This document shows, piece after piece, positions 21,292 through 32,328 of a stretch of DNA of 64,000 nucleotides (its first letter is position 1; each line of letters starts with the position of its first letter). The notes beneath the pieces were generated by a model. It saw only the letters and a list, made by a program, of their open reading frames with translations. It searched no databases and was not told the origin of the DNA. Source of the stretch: Pseudophaeomoniella oleicola (taxonomy: Eukaryota; Ascomycota; Eurotiomycetes; Phaeomoniellales; Phaeomoniellaceae). Location: NCBI GenBank assembly GCA_003868215.1, contig QWDQ01000046.1:124001-188000 (forward strand), in the 5' to 3' direction. The position numbers and the translations under genes were made by a program.

Positions 21292-22450
21292 AACAAGATG
21301 TGTTCGGTAGATAACTCTCGATCGACTTCCTGTAGCATATCAAGGATTTCCTGACGTCGTACCTGTCTGACCGATTGAAATAATCTCCATCTTCGCCTGG
21401 CAATGCAATGCATTTACATCGTCTTCAAGGCACGTGATAACCTCAGGACACCTGGTATGTACCAACAGTCTGCGAATCCGGAAAGCACTGTACCTCGTAC
21501 ACGAATTCTTCGAAGCTTCCATGACTTCGGTGTTGGAATGGGGTGCTTGTGGCTGGGAATTGCTCTTTAGCCGAGTTCCAAGTACAAGACTCAAGCTTGC
21601 TGGGCATCCTTGACCGATGATTGATGGAAATTGACGACGATGACGCCAACTCATGCTCCTCGAGATTGAAGTTAGGATGAAGTAGGAAAGAGATCAACCT
21701 TGGGCTTTGACGCCTAACGTAGTGAGTAGTAGTACGTCGTTTCCCCGCAAAGGATTCCCGGGGAATTTATTCTTTATCACGTTACCCCTCGACCCCACGA
21801 CTCCGCGCTGACAATCAATGTCACATTACACTATCCACACCCTTGTATGCACCTTGCCTGCAACCTCAATACCCTGCAAGACTCCAACATGTTCTGGTGC
21901 AGATCCTGAAGCTCATCACTGACAGATGGTAGTTGCGTTCCTGACGCACCTTGAAGTCGAGTGCAAGAGGAGAGCGATGTGTCTGCTGCTATGCGAGCTT
22001 CACAGGTTCACAGGTTCTCGTGTAGGTTATTTATGTGAGAACTTCTCGCAGAGAATAACAGTACCTACACGGAGAGAGAAGAGTCTGACATAGATACCGG
22101 GTTCAGTCCCCGTTCTCCCCCGCACTTCGGGTGCGCCATCCAAAATGGTACACACAGTTGCAGCTAGGCAGACCGGGGTACGTTCGTGGACCTGAACTCA
22201 CCTTTTACCCAATTCAAGCAAGTCCGGGGGATTTGCGAAGCTTGTCAGCAGTCTGATCAAGGATCGACCAGGACACCCGTCCTATTATGCTAAAGAATGA
22301 CATCGCTCCCCAAACCTGTGGGAACATCGTCTCGAACCTCGGGGTACCTATAAGTAGCTTCCCCTCCGAACTTCCTGCTCTTGTAAAAGCACCTCCTCTT
22401 AACTACAGCACAGATGCGTTAGGGTATATGTCAACGTCTTGTTCGCGGAC
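21292..22450. other. Spacer between FMO and aldose 1-epimerase genes
   Basis: About 1.16 kb with no recognised gene. A short hairpin with a UUCG-type loop (CGCAC/GTGCG) lies near 22120-22134 beside a T-arm-like GGGTTCAGTCCC at 22098; together they do not make a tRNA. The last part is the epimerase promoter. Confidence 0.45.
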
Positions 22451-22478
22451 ATGTTGCTCACAGTGGTCTCCTTGCTGA
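22428..22478 (+). promoter_or_regulatory. Upstream ORF overlapping the aldose 1-epimerase start
   Basis: An ATG at 22428 opens a 16-codon frame ending in TGA at 22476-22478, out of frame with and overlapping the epimerase start at 22451. If transcription starts further upstream, this would be expected to reduce translation of the main ORF. The transcription start is not known. Confidence 0.35.
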
Positions 22479-23665
22479 GCGCATGTGCTCTAGTGCCAGG
22501 AGTGATCGCACAGACAGCTACAACCTCGAGCCCACTATCCGTGTATACTCTAACGGCTGGCAATATTACCGCAAAATTCATTCCCTATGGCGCTCGAATT
22601 ATCTCATTGCTGGTGCCAGACCGCAGCGGCAGACAGCAAGACATAGTGCTCGGCTATGACAATACTTCACATTATCCTGTTGATACCGCGACCAACCACA
22701 CATTCTTCGGACCTGTTGTCGGACGGTTCGCTAATCGTATTAGAAATGGCACCTTCACTATCGATGGTGTAACGTCACATATTCCAGAAAATGAAAATGG
22801 CGGGGAGGATACTCTCCATGGCGGTACGGTCGGCTATGATCAGAGAAACTGGACGGTCACATCGCACACCAATGCTAGCATCACTTTCACTTTCCTTGAT
22901 AGTGGCCTAGAGGGCTTCCCTGGGACGGTACTCAATCACGCGACTTTCACGCTTTCGACAGAGACTCTCGGTTCGCCGTGGGGTACACCGCATCCTCGGC
23001 TGACAGCTAGGACTGTCTCCGTCGCTCTTGACTCGTCAACGCCCATCATGACCGCGAACCACATCTACTGGAATTTGAATGGATTCTCGGCAGACACGAT
23101 TCTGAACGACACCACTCTCTACTTACCGTATGCACAACGGTATATTCAAACCGATGGTATCCTGATACCAAATGGTACATTCGGCACTGTCTCGTCTGTT
23201 CCGGTACTTGACTTCACCACTCCCAAGCTGCTGGGTGACGCGATCTCGGATCCTTCAGCCCATGGAATCTGCGGTACAGGCTGTCAAGGCATTGACAATG
23301 CCTTCATCCTCGATCGCCCTCCGCGTACGGGGCGGGAAGCCGCCAATTTTCCCGTTCTTTCTCTGTGGTCCCAGAACACCGGCATTCGTATGGACGTCGG
23401 TACCAACCAGCAGGGTCTCCAAATATATGCATGCAATGGACAAAATGGGACGATACCAGTGAAGTCGAGCCAAGTGGCACGTAACAAGGCCAATGGTGTC
23501 AATGGGACCGACGTGGTGAACAAATGGGGTTGCCTTGTCATTGAGACTCAAGCACTGATCGATGGCGTTAACCATCCCGAATGGGGAGTTGACGGGTATG
23601 AGCTCTATAGCTCAGATTCGCTGGTGGCCGAAAACTATGCGACATACGACTTCTCTACCTTCTGA
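22451..23665 (+). CDS. Secreted aldose 1-epimerase (galactose mutarotase family)
   Basis: A single exon of 404 residues from the ATG at 22451; the frame is open a few codons further up but has no ATG. Residues 1-20 form a signal peptide (MLLTVVSLLSACALVPGVIA, cleavage before Q21). Mutarotase motifs are present: GRFANR (91-96), LHGG (122-125), NHIYWNLNG with His204, an IDNAF strand in the C-terminal third, and Glu365 in CLVIETQ as the likely general base, with His204 the likely acid. Many NxT/S sequons (for example NTS, NHT, NGT, NDT) fit a glycosylated extracellular protein. It interconverts alpha and beta anomers of hexoses, presumably during growth on polysaccharides. It is not obviously part of the TauD/FMO block. 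Confidence 0.9.
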   Translation: MLLTVVSLLSACALVPGVIAQTATTSSPLSVYTLTAGNITAKFIPYGARIISLLVPDRSGRQQDIVLGYDNTSHYPVDTATNHTFFGPVVGRFANRIRNGTFTIDGVTSHIPENENGGEDTLHGGTVGYDQRNWTVTSHTNASITFTFLDSGLEGFPGTVLNHATFTLSTETLGSPWGTPHPRLTARTVSVALDSSTPIMTANHIYWNLNGFSADTILNDTTLYLPYAQRYIQTDGILIPNGTFGTVSSVPVLDFTTPKLLGDAISDPSAHGICGTGCQGIDNAFILDRPPRTGREAANFPVLSLWSQNTGIRMDVGTNQQGLQIYACNGQNGTIPVKSSQVARNKANGVNGTDVVNKWGCLVIETQALIDGVNHPEWGVDGYELYSSDSLVAENYATYDFSTF

Positions 23666-24943
23666 GCAGACGGAAGTGTGATGATGGCGGTGCGCAATTC
23701 AAACCATAGTATCCCTACCATGTTGTATTCAATGTCCACCATACAAATAGTACAAGCTGAAGGGTGTAGAGAGTGCCAAGAGCCCAATCATATCGCAATT
23801 GTTCGGCAAGTAGAGTGGCAGTCAATGTCCTAGATGTCCACCCGCTTGGTTGCCATTCCTGATCATGTCATCAGACTATGCTACATACGAAAGCGAAAGA
23901 TGCTTCCGCTCGAAAGATCAGCGGGAGCATTCGTGTCGACTGCCTCGGCAGCAATTGGCTGATACGATGAGAGGAACGTTGGAACTACAAGATCAGCCCC
24001 CCGATGTGTCCTAGTGTAATTAAGAGAGGATGTGCATGAGAAGGCTTAGACGGCTCGACGGGTCGTGACTTCTCAAGGTAGTAATTGATCATTCCATTCT
24101 TGATATACGCCTCGACGGCACGATGGTTCGAGATGACCAAAACCATACTAATGATTACGATATGCACTGTGGGATACAGTTTGAAATGGAGCAGAAGGCG
24201 ATGCCGAGCGAGGGCCGGACCCATGCCCACTCAGGATAGGCGGCGAGGCGGGGACCCTACGATGGATGATTAGACGCGCTTCCCGGGAGAGAGTGTGAGA
24301 GAGAGGAGCCAGGCGAAACAAGAAATATAACTAACGTGCTGCTGCAATACGAGTTCAACTTCAGTTCTCCAGGGCATGTCAGGAGATATTGCGAGTTGAG
24401 CCTCGGCTCCTCCACCAGGAGGAGAGTACAATATTCGTGGCACTACTAAGTTACGTATTGCTCCGACGATCGCCCTGCAAAGGTCACTGCGCACATTATT
24501 GATTGAATGCTAGGAATGAGATTGGCATCATGCATACGTGGTACGTTACTATAGCAAGAAAGGGGACTGATAACCACGGACTGGAGTTTGGACTAGGTAT
24601 GAAGCTTGACGGACGGTCGATCTTATCGTATATGACACGGCGAGGACGTTCGGTGAACCGAGGCACGATGTTGAATGCTGTCGGAGCTCCGGGACAGTCC
24701 CCCTTGTCGTTCCGGAACGCTCTGACGAATTGATTTCCTTGGTCTTAGAATGCAACTCGGCAAGTACAATGCTGGACAGTAGTTTGGACCGTTGAAGACT
24801 GTGTTGAATCTACTGACTTACTACGGTACGTAATTAGTGCTAATTGATTAGGTAGATTATTCGGTTGGCACTTAATCCGTACTGTAGTATTATCCCAGCC
24901 GCGCGTGTGTTTCCATCAGGGAGTCAGTTAGTCGTAGTATCGT

Positions 24944-24975
24944 AAGTATCGAAGTATCGAAGTATCGAAGTATCG
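24944..24975. repeat. Four perfect tandem copies of AAGTATCG
   Basis: Consecutive 8-bp units at 24944-24951, 24952-24959, 24960-24967 and 24968-24975, with a partial unit at each side. The location is intergenic. Confidence 0.85.
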
Positions 24976-25076
24976 TAGTAGTCATAAGCACGCTACACCT
25001 TCCCACTTCGACTGCAGTGTTTTGCATGATTATTCTTGGTCACGAATACTAAGTTACCGTAGTTTCATGTATTATG

Positions 25077-25118
25077 CATCTTGCATCTTGCATTTTGCAT
25101 TTTGTATTTTGTATTTTG
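25077..25118. repeat. Six tandem 7-mers with a stepwise C-to-T gradient
   Basis: Units read CATCTTG twice, CATTTTG twice, then TATTTTG twice, so each pair of neighbours is identical and each step changes one C to T. The array sits in a gene-poor spacer. Confidence 0.85.
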
Positions 25119-26948
25119 TATTACTCACTATCCGCTTTTCTGCCACCTCACTCCGCCCCAGGGTAATCATACGTTTCCTGAATCTACGCACACATCAACT
25201 ATCATTGTCTTCGTTAACAATTGGAACTTCATTGCTGGTGATGAGTCCTTGAGCAATGCGATGACCAGAAGAGCATGCATGGCATTTTGGTAGACTTCCA
25301 AGTTCCTCATCATTAGTTTCCATCACCTAAGAGAAGTCCTACTACGGTATTCGCAAGCTCCATCGATCCGCTATAATTACTATACAACATGTCTTACTCC
25401 ACCAAAATCATCAGGCTTTTCCAGTTTTTCAATATTAATCAATACAATCTAATGCCTGTCACTGTCTCACGAGTCTTCCTAGTTCCTCGTCCGTTGAATT
25501 TTGACTTTCAACTTCATATATAGCGGACATCAGAGAGAACCATCAGCAGCTGCCGGAAGTCACGTCCCGCATGGGGCTTGAGCAACCATCAAGCCGTTTC
25601 AATGAGCATCTCTTTGCAGCCTCTCGGCCACGTCCCGTTTCTGTGGATGCTTGACAAAGGGTAAGCTTTAAGCCCGTGCCGGGGATCAGGAGCTTATCGC
25701 TCCTTCGTATGAGCTAGCTACGCCTTATTACGCTTAGATATGTCGGTATCGACCCGCAGGATGACTCTCTCCTCTACAATAGCGCACTATTGCTGTATAG
25801 TATGTATACAGTTAGGGGCCCTGGTCTGACACAACGATTGTGGTCCGACAGAATTGTGTACTACGTACCACAACGGTAACGTCAGTCCCACAAATTGATG
25901 GCGAGACGGTTGGCGCACGCGATTATGACCCCGCTGCTGATCCAAACGAAGTGGCATAATAAGGTCCGCATGGCGAGGATGGGCAAGCTAGGGCTTTCCA
26001 TCCTGTTGGATTCTCTGTCGACGTTTAGGCTTAGTGGCCCTCTACTACTGTACATACTAGGGTACGTATCAAGGCAGAACTCCGCTATGGAAGCCAGGGC
26101 ACTGGAAAGGTGGCTCGGTGGCACTCAGATTGATACTACATGTGGCAATTATCATACGACTACGTTTAATCGTGCTGTGGGTAGTCCAGTCATTTCGAGC
26201 CGCCACGGCTTGACTGTCTCGATTGGTCGATCTTCACTTTGCGGATTCCTAAACGGATGATTCTCTACACAAGAGGCTCGAGCACTCGCTACGGTACCTG
26301 TTGACCAACTTATCACCACCAACGAGCCGATCAATTGGTATACCATGGCCAATGCAGACGTTAGCCTTTCAAGAGCAACCGTGACCGGGGGTCAGGCACG
26401 AGGTTACGTGACGCATGCCACTGGCGCAGACCTCGAACGAAGCGCGGCCGCTCTCGCCGTGGGTCACAGAGTTCTTTCCCAACCAAAGGCCTGTGCTCGT
26501 CGAGCCATCGTTCCTCTTGCTCTCTCGCCCTCTGGTGCCTATCACTCGGCAGCCGGGCCCGCAACGATTTGCTTTTCGTGCAGTCCGGCATAAGATTGTC
26601 CTTCACGGGAACGATAGTATACATAGTTCAAGATTTTGTACACAAGTAGAAGTAGAAGAGAAGGTACAAGAACGGGATCGGCAGAATGGAGCACGACGGT
26701 GCACGGCTAACGGTTTCGCTGCGCTAAACGTCTATGAAACCCGGTCAGCCGGAGACGACTCTCCATTGTCACCCCTTTTTGGCTCAGGGTAGCTTGACCC
26801 AGGGAGTCTCAGATCTAAAATCAATATCAATCTTATATTTTCAGACGTCTCCGGTTTTGCTCTCTTCGACTCTTCCGACCGCGTTTATACTTTTGCTTTT
26901 GTTATTCGGCCTTTTCTTTTCATCTTTTTTGATTACGGTAGCGGAACC

Positions 26949-28395
26949 ATGGCTGAGAATAGTGACAGTCTGAGGCCATGGGCGTTAGCCACGGTCTGGG
27001 GCGTGACGGGCATGTCGTTCACTGCCGTTGCCCTCAGGCTTCTGTCCAGATGGGAGAAGAAGGCGCCATTGAAGGCGGATGACTATTTGATAATATTTTC
27101 TCAGGCTTGGAATTTTTTGGTGGTGGGATTCATCATGGGCAGTACGTGCTCGCAGCAATCTCCGCCTCGTTCCAGAGCTTGTTCTCACTAAATTTTGGCG
27201 AACAGTGAACAAGTACGGAATGGGTCTACATGCGGATACTCTACCTCCCGAACATGTGGTGAAGGTCGCTCAGGTACATTTGAAATGAAGACTTGTGGCC
27301 AGAAGATCTTTGTTAACACGAAGGCAGTTCCTTGTGGTTGCAGAAGTCCTCTATGTTTGGAACTTGGTCTGGTCGAAACTGTCGCTCCTTTCGCTATATT
27401 ACAGGATCTTCGACCTCCCCAGCTTCAAGATTTGGGCGTACGTCATTGGAGCCTTCATTATCGCCTGGGTGATCACCATCACGTTTGTCTTTATATTCAT
27501 CTGCGTTCCCGTTGAGAAGTTGTGGTACCCGCAGACACCGGGATATTGCATCAACCAAGTAGGAACTTGGATTGCCAATGCTGTATCGACTATTCTCACC
27601 GACCTCGCTATTTTGATTCTACCTCTGCCCCAAGTCTGGAAATTACAACTTTCAACTTTCCAGAAGATATCGATCACAGTTGCTTTTGCTTTGGGATTTT
27701 TGTAAGCTTCGATGGAATGTGCACGGATTATTTACACCTACTAACATCTACCAGTGTTGTCTTTGCCAGCATATACCGTTTAACTGTGCTCTTCTCATAC
27801 TCAGCACTGGACTCAACTTGTACGTTCAACCTATGATTTGTGACAAACCCGAACTTTATAGTCACCAGCTTAACTCCTCTATTTTGTACTCGCACTAATG
27901 CTTACGTTTGGCTTAGACACTCTCGCTCCTGTGGTAGGCTGGACTGCTATCGAAATGTCCGCCGGGATAACCAGCGCCTGCCTCCCCACTCTCCGCCCTG
28001 CCCTTCATTACATCCTCCGCACCATCGGTATTAAGCAGGGCATCAGTTCCTTAGTCAACACTACCCGCCGTGGCACCAACAACATCAGTTTGACCGACGG
28101 CTCAGCCTCCAAACTGCGCTCCAACAGCGCACTAGACTCTGGTCTGAGCCATCATGGGCGCGTCGAGAATACAGCTGTCGGTGCCTTCCACCGCCTCAGG
28201 GATAATGGAAGCAACGACACGAAGTTGAGACCCGACCATGGATTCGTGCATACCGTCACCAGCATGCCCGGTAGCAAGGATGGGAACATAAGCAGCAGCA
28301 AAGGCGACGCTGATTCACAAAGCGGCGATGAAGTTCCATTGCATTCGATCAGGGTTCATCGAGACTTCAAATCTGTAGAATCTTCAAGGGTTTGA
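26949..28395 (+). CDS. Rhodopsin-domain integral membrane protein (fungal PTH11/SAT4-like, seven-TM)
   Basis: Five exons by hand: 26949-27141, 27206-27273, 27328-27701, 27755-27819 and 27917-28395, with phases that agree and a 392-residue product. Segments typical of the fungal rhodopsin domain are: KADDYLIIFSQAW after TM1, MGLHADTLPPEHV in the loop, VLYVWNLVWSKLSLLSLYYRIF (TM3 region), a long Ile/Val-rich TM4, the PGYCINQVGTW loop, ILTDLAILILPLPQVWKLQL, and DSTYTLAPVVGWTAIEMSAG followed by ACLPTLRP. The C-terminal ~130 residues are hydrophilic and Ser/Asn-rich, probably cytosolic. The family contains Pth11-like receptors and satratoxin-cluster SAT4-like proteins; function and ligand are unknown. 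No CFEM domain is present. Confidence 0.87.
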
Positions 28396-28603
28396 AATTT
28401 CAGTCAAACACAAGACAGCCTTGAATCCTCCTCCACTGAACTTTTCCTCTTCTCCCTCTCTCTCATCCCCCCTTCTGCCGAATGCAGATAGCCACACGAC
28501 CTGACGACAAACTGGGGCCACGCACGCATGCACGAAAACTGGTGCAATCACAGTTTTTCCGGATTCAACGCCTGCGAAAACAAGAATATCACAGACAATC
28601 ATG

Positions 28604-28625
28604 TGTGTGTGTGTGTGTGTGTGTC
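28604..28625. repeat. GT dinucleotide microsatellite
   Basis: About eleven uninterrupted TG units just past the 3' end of the rhodopsin-domain gene. Confidence 0.85.
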
Positions 28626-28669
28626 TCAAATTCATTAAGCAAGACGCAACTCAATCTAATCTAATCAAC

Positions 28670-28670
<1 letters not shown>

Positions 28671-28709
<39 letters not shown>

Positions 28710-28900
28710 ACACCCACCCCCCCCCCCCCCCCCCCCCCCCCACACACACACCCACCACAAAAAGAAAAACCAAAAACAAAAAANNNNNNNNNNATATACA
28801 ATAATATCACTGGTTGGTTGGTGGGTGTTTTGTTTATTTTATTTCATATACAACACACACCACTCAACCTAATACACCCCCCCCCCCCCCCCCCCCCCCT
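28671..28900. repeat. Poly-C tracts flanking a 10-N gap
   Basis: Two near-pure C runs (28671-28740 and 28877-28899) flank the undetermined bases at 28784-28793. Such long C runs next to N suggest sequencing or gap-closing artefact rather than true sequence. Confidence 0.7.
28784..28793. other. Assembly gap (10 N)
   Basis: Ten undetermined bases. The true gap length is unknown, so coordinates to the right are relative to this assembly only. Confidence 0.95.
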
Positions 28901-29748
28901 CCCAAAACATCCAAAATACCAAGATACCCCAACCGCAGTAAGGAGAGGAAGAAGAAGAATCATGAAGGAAGGAAGAAAAGAGCCGGAGAACGAGAATCCA
29001 AACCGTTCGTCCGTCCGTCCGTTTGTCCATTCATGTTACGTATGTATATCTATATAGAAATGTTAGCGAAGAAAGGGCTACTTTCCCCACCAATCCAATC
29101 CAATCCAATTCACAAAACCAGATAATTAACTCCAGATACAATATTAAATTTAAATTTCGCATTGGGGGTTTTTTTTTCTTTTCTCCATGTCTCATCGGTT
29201 ACGGTATATTTATTTACCTACTACGAGGAAGGCTAGCGACGTATAAATCTCGGTTACGAAAATTTCAAAAAAGAAAAAGGGGGGTAAATAAACTAAATAG
29301 CTAGTTAAGGAGATAGATATGTAGAATAGATAGATTAATGACGCAGGTACCCGCGAGTAGACGAAGTAAGTATTCAAGAGAGTGTGGGGGAGGAGAGGAG
29401 AGAGAGAGAGAGAGAGAGCAAGGCTGAATGAACGAATGAATGAATGAAAGACAAGCTGAGTCAGTGAAAAGAGAGAGGCGGGGGGGGGAAGGGAGGAGTG
29501 GTCTTCTTCGCTAATGGAAAACATTTAGGTTAGGTTAGGTGTATAGGTAGGTAGGTAGGTACCTAGGTAGGTAGATATGTAGATATAACCAATCACTTTA
29601 TCTACTTCTACTATCTACCTTGCCTAGCTACCTCTTCACTTTGTAAGAATACCAAACCCCCTCCGCGTCCTTCCTTTCCTTTCCTGTCTGTTCCTCGGCT
29701 CCCGGTCCCGTCCAACAGACAAGTATGCCAGTCTGCCAGTCCAAATGT

Positions 29749-30804
29749 CTAATTCTTACCGTACTTCGCGACAAGCTCCAATAGACCCCGCTCGATGTCG
29801 GCCGGGTTGGTCGCGTTGAGGTAGTGGCTTCCGCCGGGGAGGATTTCGACTTTCGCTTCGACGCTGTTGGTGAAGAGTTTGACGTGTTCGTGGGCGATGG
29901 GCGGGGGGTAGACGACGTCGTCGGTGCCCTGCGTGGAAGGAGGGGTTAGTTTAAAGTGAACAGGGGGATTGCGGTGGTGGGCAGGTTACGACTTACTTGC
30001 ATCCAGTATACGGGGCACTTGATGTCTCCGACTCTCAGTTCCAAACCGTCGCGCTCTAGGAGGTTGATAACTGCCATCTTGACCTTCATTCTACCCTCGT
30101 CTCCCTTGTAGATACCCTTCAGGGTCGTCGTCCAGAACGCTTTCGTGTCCTCTGTTGCACCGGCCCCAAATCCGAGCGAGCCAACCATTCCGCACCAAAT
30201 GTCGTCGATCAAGAAGTCGGGGGTTGGGACGGTTGATGACCATCCTGCTAGGAATGGTGACAGAATCGGAGCGGGGTTCCAGGCGCCTTTCTCTCGCGAT
30301 GCCGAGGATTCGTATGTCATGGAAGTTCCGAGGGGCATAAGACCGAGGATCTGTTGAGCACCTGTGTGAGTATAGGCGTCATGGCAGAACCGTAGGTAAA
30401 CGGCGATTCTATTCGCGTTGCGAGGTATAGTGAACCAAACATACCCTCTCTGGGGCCAACAATGCCATCCTCACTACCATCCAGCCACCCTGACTTGTAC
30501 CCAAGGCGAATGCTTTCTGTACGCCCAATTTGTCCATCACTTGCAAGCACATGATGGCGGTATCCCAGTATGTGAAATGTTCCACCGGGGAACTTGTTGC
30601 TCCATGACCTAGAGGCTCGATGGCGAGCAGGTTTAGAGCACCTTTTAGTTTCTGGCTTTCAAACTGGTCGCGGAACAGTGCACTTGTTGTGCACATGGAA
30701 TTGATCAATACGGCGGTGGGCTTGGAGGGGTCATAGGGCGCTGCCAAGGCATAGCCAGCCTTGATGCCACCGAGATGGGGAACTTGGACAGTTTGCGACG
30801 CCAT
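29749..30804 (-). CDS. Alpha/beta hydrolase-fold protein
   Basis: Three exons: 30804-30445, 30350-29997 and 29928-29749, giving 297 residues. The full triad is visible: the nucleophile elbow GTSQGG puts Ser104 at the active site, GTDDVV (239-244) carries the Asp, and GGSHYLNATNP gives His273. AIEPLGHGATSSP (61-73) lies where the family's oxyanion/strand-4 loop is. For intron 1 (30351-30444) I chose the acceptor before ATCCTCGG, giving PERILGLMPLGTSM; an upstream AG (before GTGCTC) keeps frame but adds three residues that fit the family less well. No signal peptide is seen, so it is probably cytosolic. Substrate unknown; relatives are annotated as haloperoxidase- or esterase-like. Confidence 0.86.
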
Positions 30805-32328
30805 TCTGAGGACAATCTTACGAACAAAGATGACGCAATTCGAACGGACGAGAGAGATGAACAGACACTATGAGAGACGAAGATATTGATATAGGTAGCA
30901 GAGGACTGTTTACATACGATTAGAGACTGAGACCCTTTCTTTATTGATTGGTGACAGTGTCCCCGCCCAATCGCGTTGAAAAGAGTAAGTCGACCCAAAG
31001 AAGCCAGAAAAGGGTCTAGGAACAGCAGCAATTGACAGGTGGAGGCTCCCCCAAAGAACATACTACGTACGGTAGAGCGAGACGGTGGACTACCCGTGGT
31101 TGGCATGTTGATAGCGACCGAAGTTTGGGCGATAGACCGACAGTAGTAAGTTAGTGGACGTTTCGGTAGTCCGTCGAAAGTCTGTTAACCGTCGAGCCGT
31201 GGCATGATTGAGCCGGCGAGTCGGTGGTCAGGAAAGCCCACCAGGCACTGGTCTGCACCAAGCAGACCTCGGTTTGCTGTTGAGCTCTTACTACTATGGT
31301 ATAGGATAGGATATTATAGCAGAATGCATGATAGACGGTGGAGATGCAAATGCACTTCAGCTTAGGATATCGTAGTATAATGCCTGAAACTCAGAAAGCG
31401 TTGAATTGAAGATAAGTTGTAAGTTAGACGGCTTACCGCTCACGGCTCACACGGCTCGATGGTTACCTTACAGTAAGTTAGACAGGAAATGACAAGCCAA
31501 AATGAAAAAAACGTTGAAAGGGATGGAGGGGCTTACCGATGCGCTAATTGGCGAATAAAACGTCTCGTAGCGAGAAGTGACAATTCATTAATTCATTAAG
31601 TGTATTACGATAGTCGTTGCGACGTACCTCGGGAACAAGCGAGGCAGAAGCGAGGCAGAAGCGAGCGAGTGGCGGCCGCCTTCCCCGGAACTGGGCGTCG
31701 TTCCTTGCAATCATCTCCCGCATGGCGCCAGTAACGTCTTCATTACCGCTCTTATATCTTCATTACTGCTCTTTAGAAGAGAGACGACCACTTGATGCTA
31801 GAACAGCTACATATGGCATGAGTAGCATGTGTGACTTTATTTTGCGATTTGAAACACACAATAAAGGCAGAATAGCCAGTTGCCTCTCGACTTTACGTCG
31901 CCTACAAGGCAAGTGGCAGAGGCACAAATACAGACTAAAATCCTAGGCTGCAGGTCCTCGTTGGCACCTGTCATGGCTTGTAACAGTTCCTAAACTCTTG
32001 AAAGAAATGAGAACCAAATAGGGATGCACTTCCTTTTTTGAATTAGACAGAACAACGCAAGCTACCAACTTCGGCAGCCCATCAAATTCATACCCTTCCT
32101 CTCCAAAAAAAAAAGGGCTATAGCCGCTTCAATCGACTTTAACTACACTTACATCCCTGTCCAAGGTAAACGCATCCAGCAGGACACAATTATTTGGCAC
32201 CCACGCCGTCCACAAAATGAGGTCCACAAGACCTGTCCCTACCCAAGTCATCTTTGCGTATGGGAAATCCGGATCGACTGATGGGGTGTCTCAAGCAATC
32301 CGCTTGTTCACTACATTCCAGTAGATAG
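30805..32328. other. Intergenic spacer, no supported gene
   Basis: About 1.5 kb upstream of the alpha/beta hydrolase gene, whose promoter is at its left edge with an ACTACGTA site at 31062-31069. A 109-codon plus ORF at 31617-31946 has no recognisable domain. Minus-strand frames at 32160-32330 look protein-like but contain a stop; see the candidate gene to the right. Confidence 0.4.

Larger units (their letters stand above)
23666..26948. other. Gene-poor 3.3-kb stretch
   Basis: I find no gene I can support. It holds a four-copy 8-mer repeat, a six-copy 7-mer repeat and an ACTACGTA site (25860-25867). Minus-strand ORFs at 23985-24230 and 24270-24494 have protein-like composition, but their frames do not join with clear splice signals. 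A 121-codon plus ORF at 25895-26260 shows no known domain. The last ~300 bp should be the promoter of the membrane protein gene. Confidence 0.45.
28396..29748. other. Low-complexity spacer with assembly gap
   Basis: About 1.35 kb of microsatellites: a GT run, poly-C with CA, the N gap, more poly-C, a GA run near 29395-29420, GAAT units near 29426-29450 and TAGG units near 29525-29585. It separates two convergent genes. I see no coding signal, and base-level accuracy is doubtful. Confidence 0.65.

Noticed and set aside
22085-22140. T-arm-like GGGTTCAGTCCC followed by a UUCG hairpin
   Set aside because: Position 58 of the would-be T-loop is G instead of A, and there is no room for D and anticodon arms between it and a matching acceptor strand.
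23985-24494. Two minus ORFs resembling parts of a membrane protein
   Set aside because: A GTTAGT donor and an ATCGTAG acceptor can be found between them, but the joined frame ends soon after and the hydrophobic stretch lies in another frame. No family match comes to mind.
25895-26260. 121-codon plus ORF
   Set aside because: No domain, no good start context, and an equally long ORF on the other strand over the same bases.
28601-29125. Plus ORFs running through poly-C and the N gap
   Set aside because: They encode Pro/His/Thr runs from low-complexity sequence and contain undetermined residues; artefactual.
29525-29585. TTAGGTTAGGTTAGG-like stretch as interstitial telomere
   Set aside because: Units are TTAGG/TAGG rather than the fungal TTAGGG, the run is short and grades into TAGG tetranucleotides that occur elsewhere in the window.
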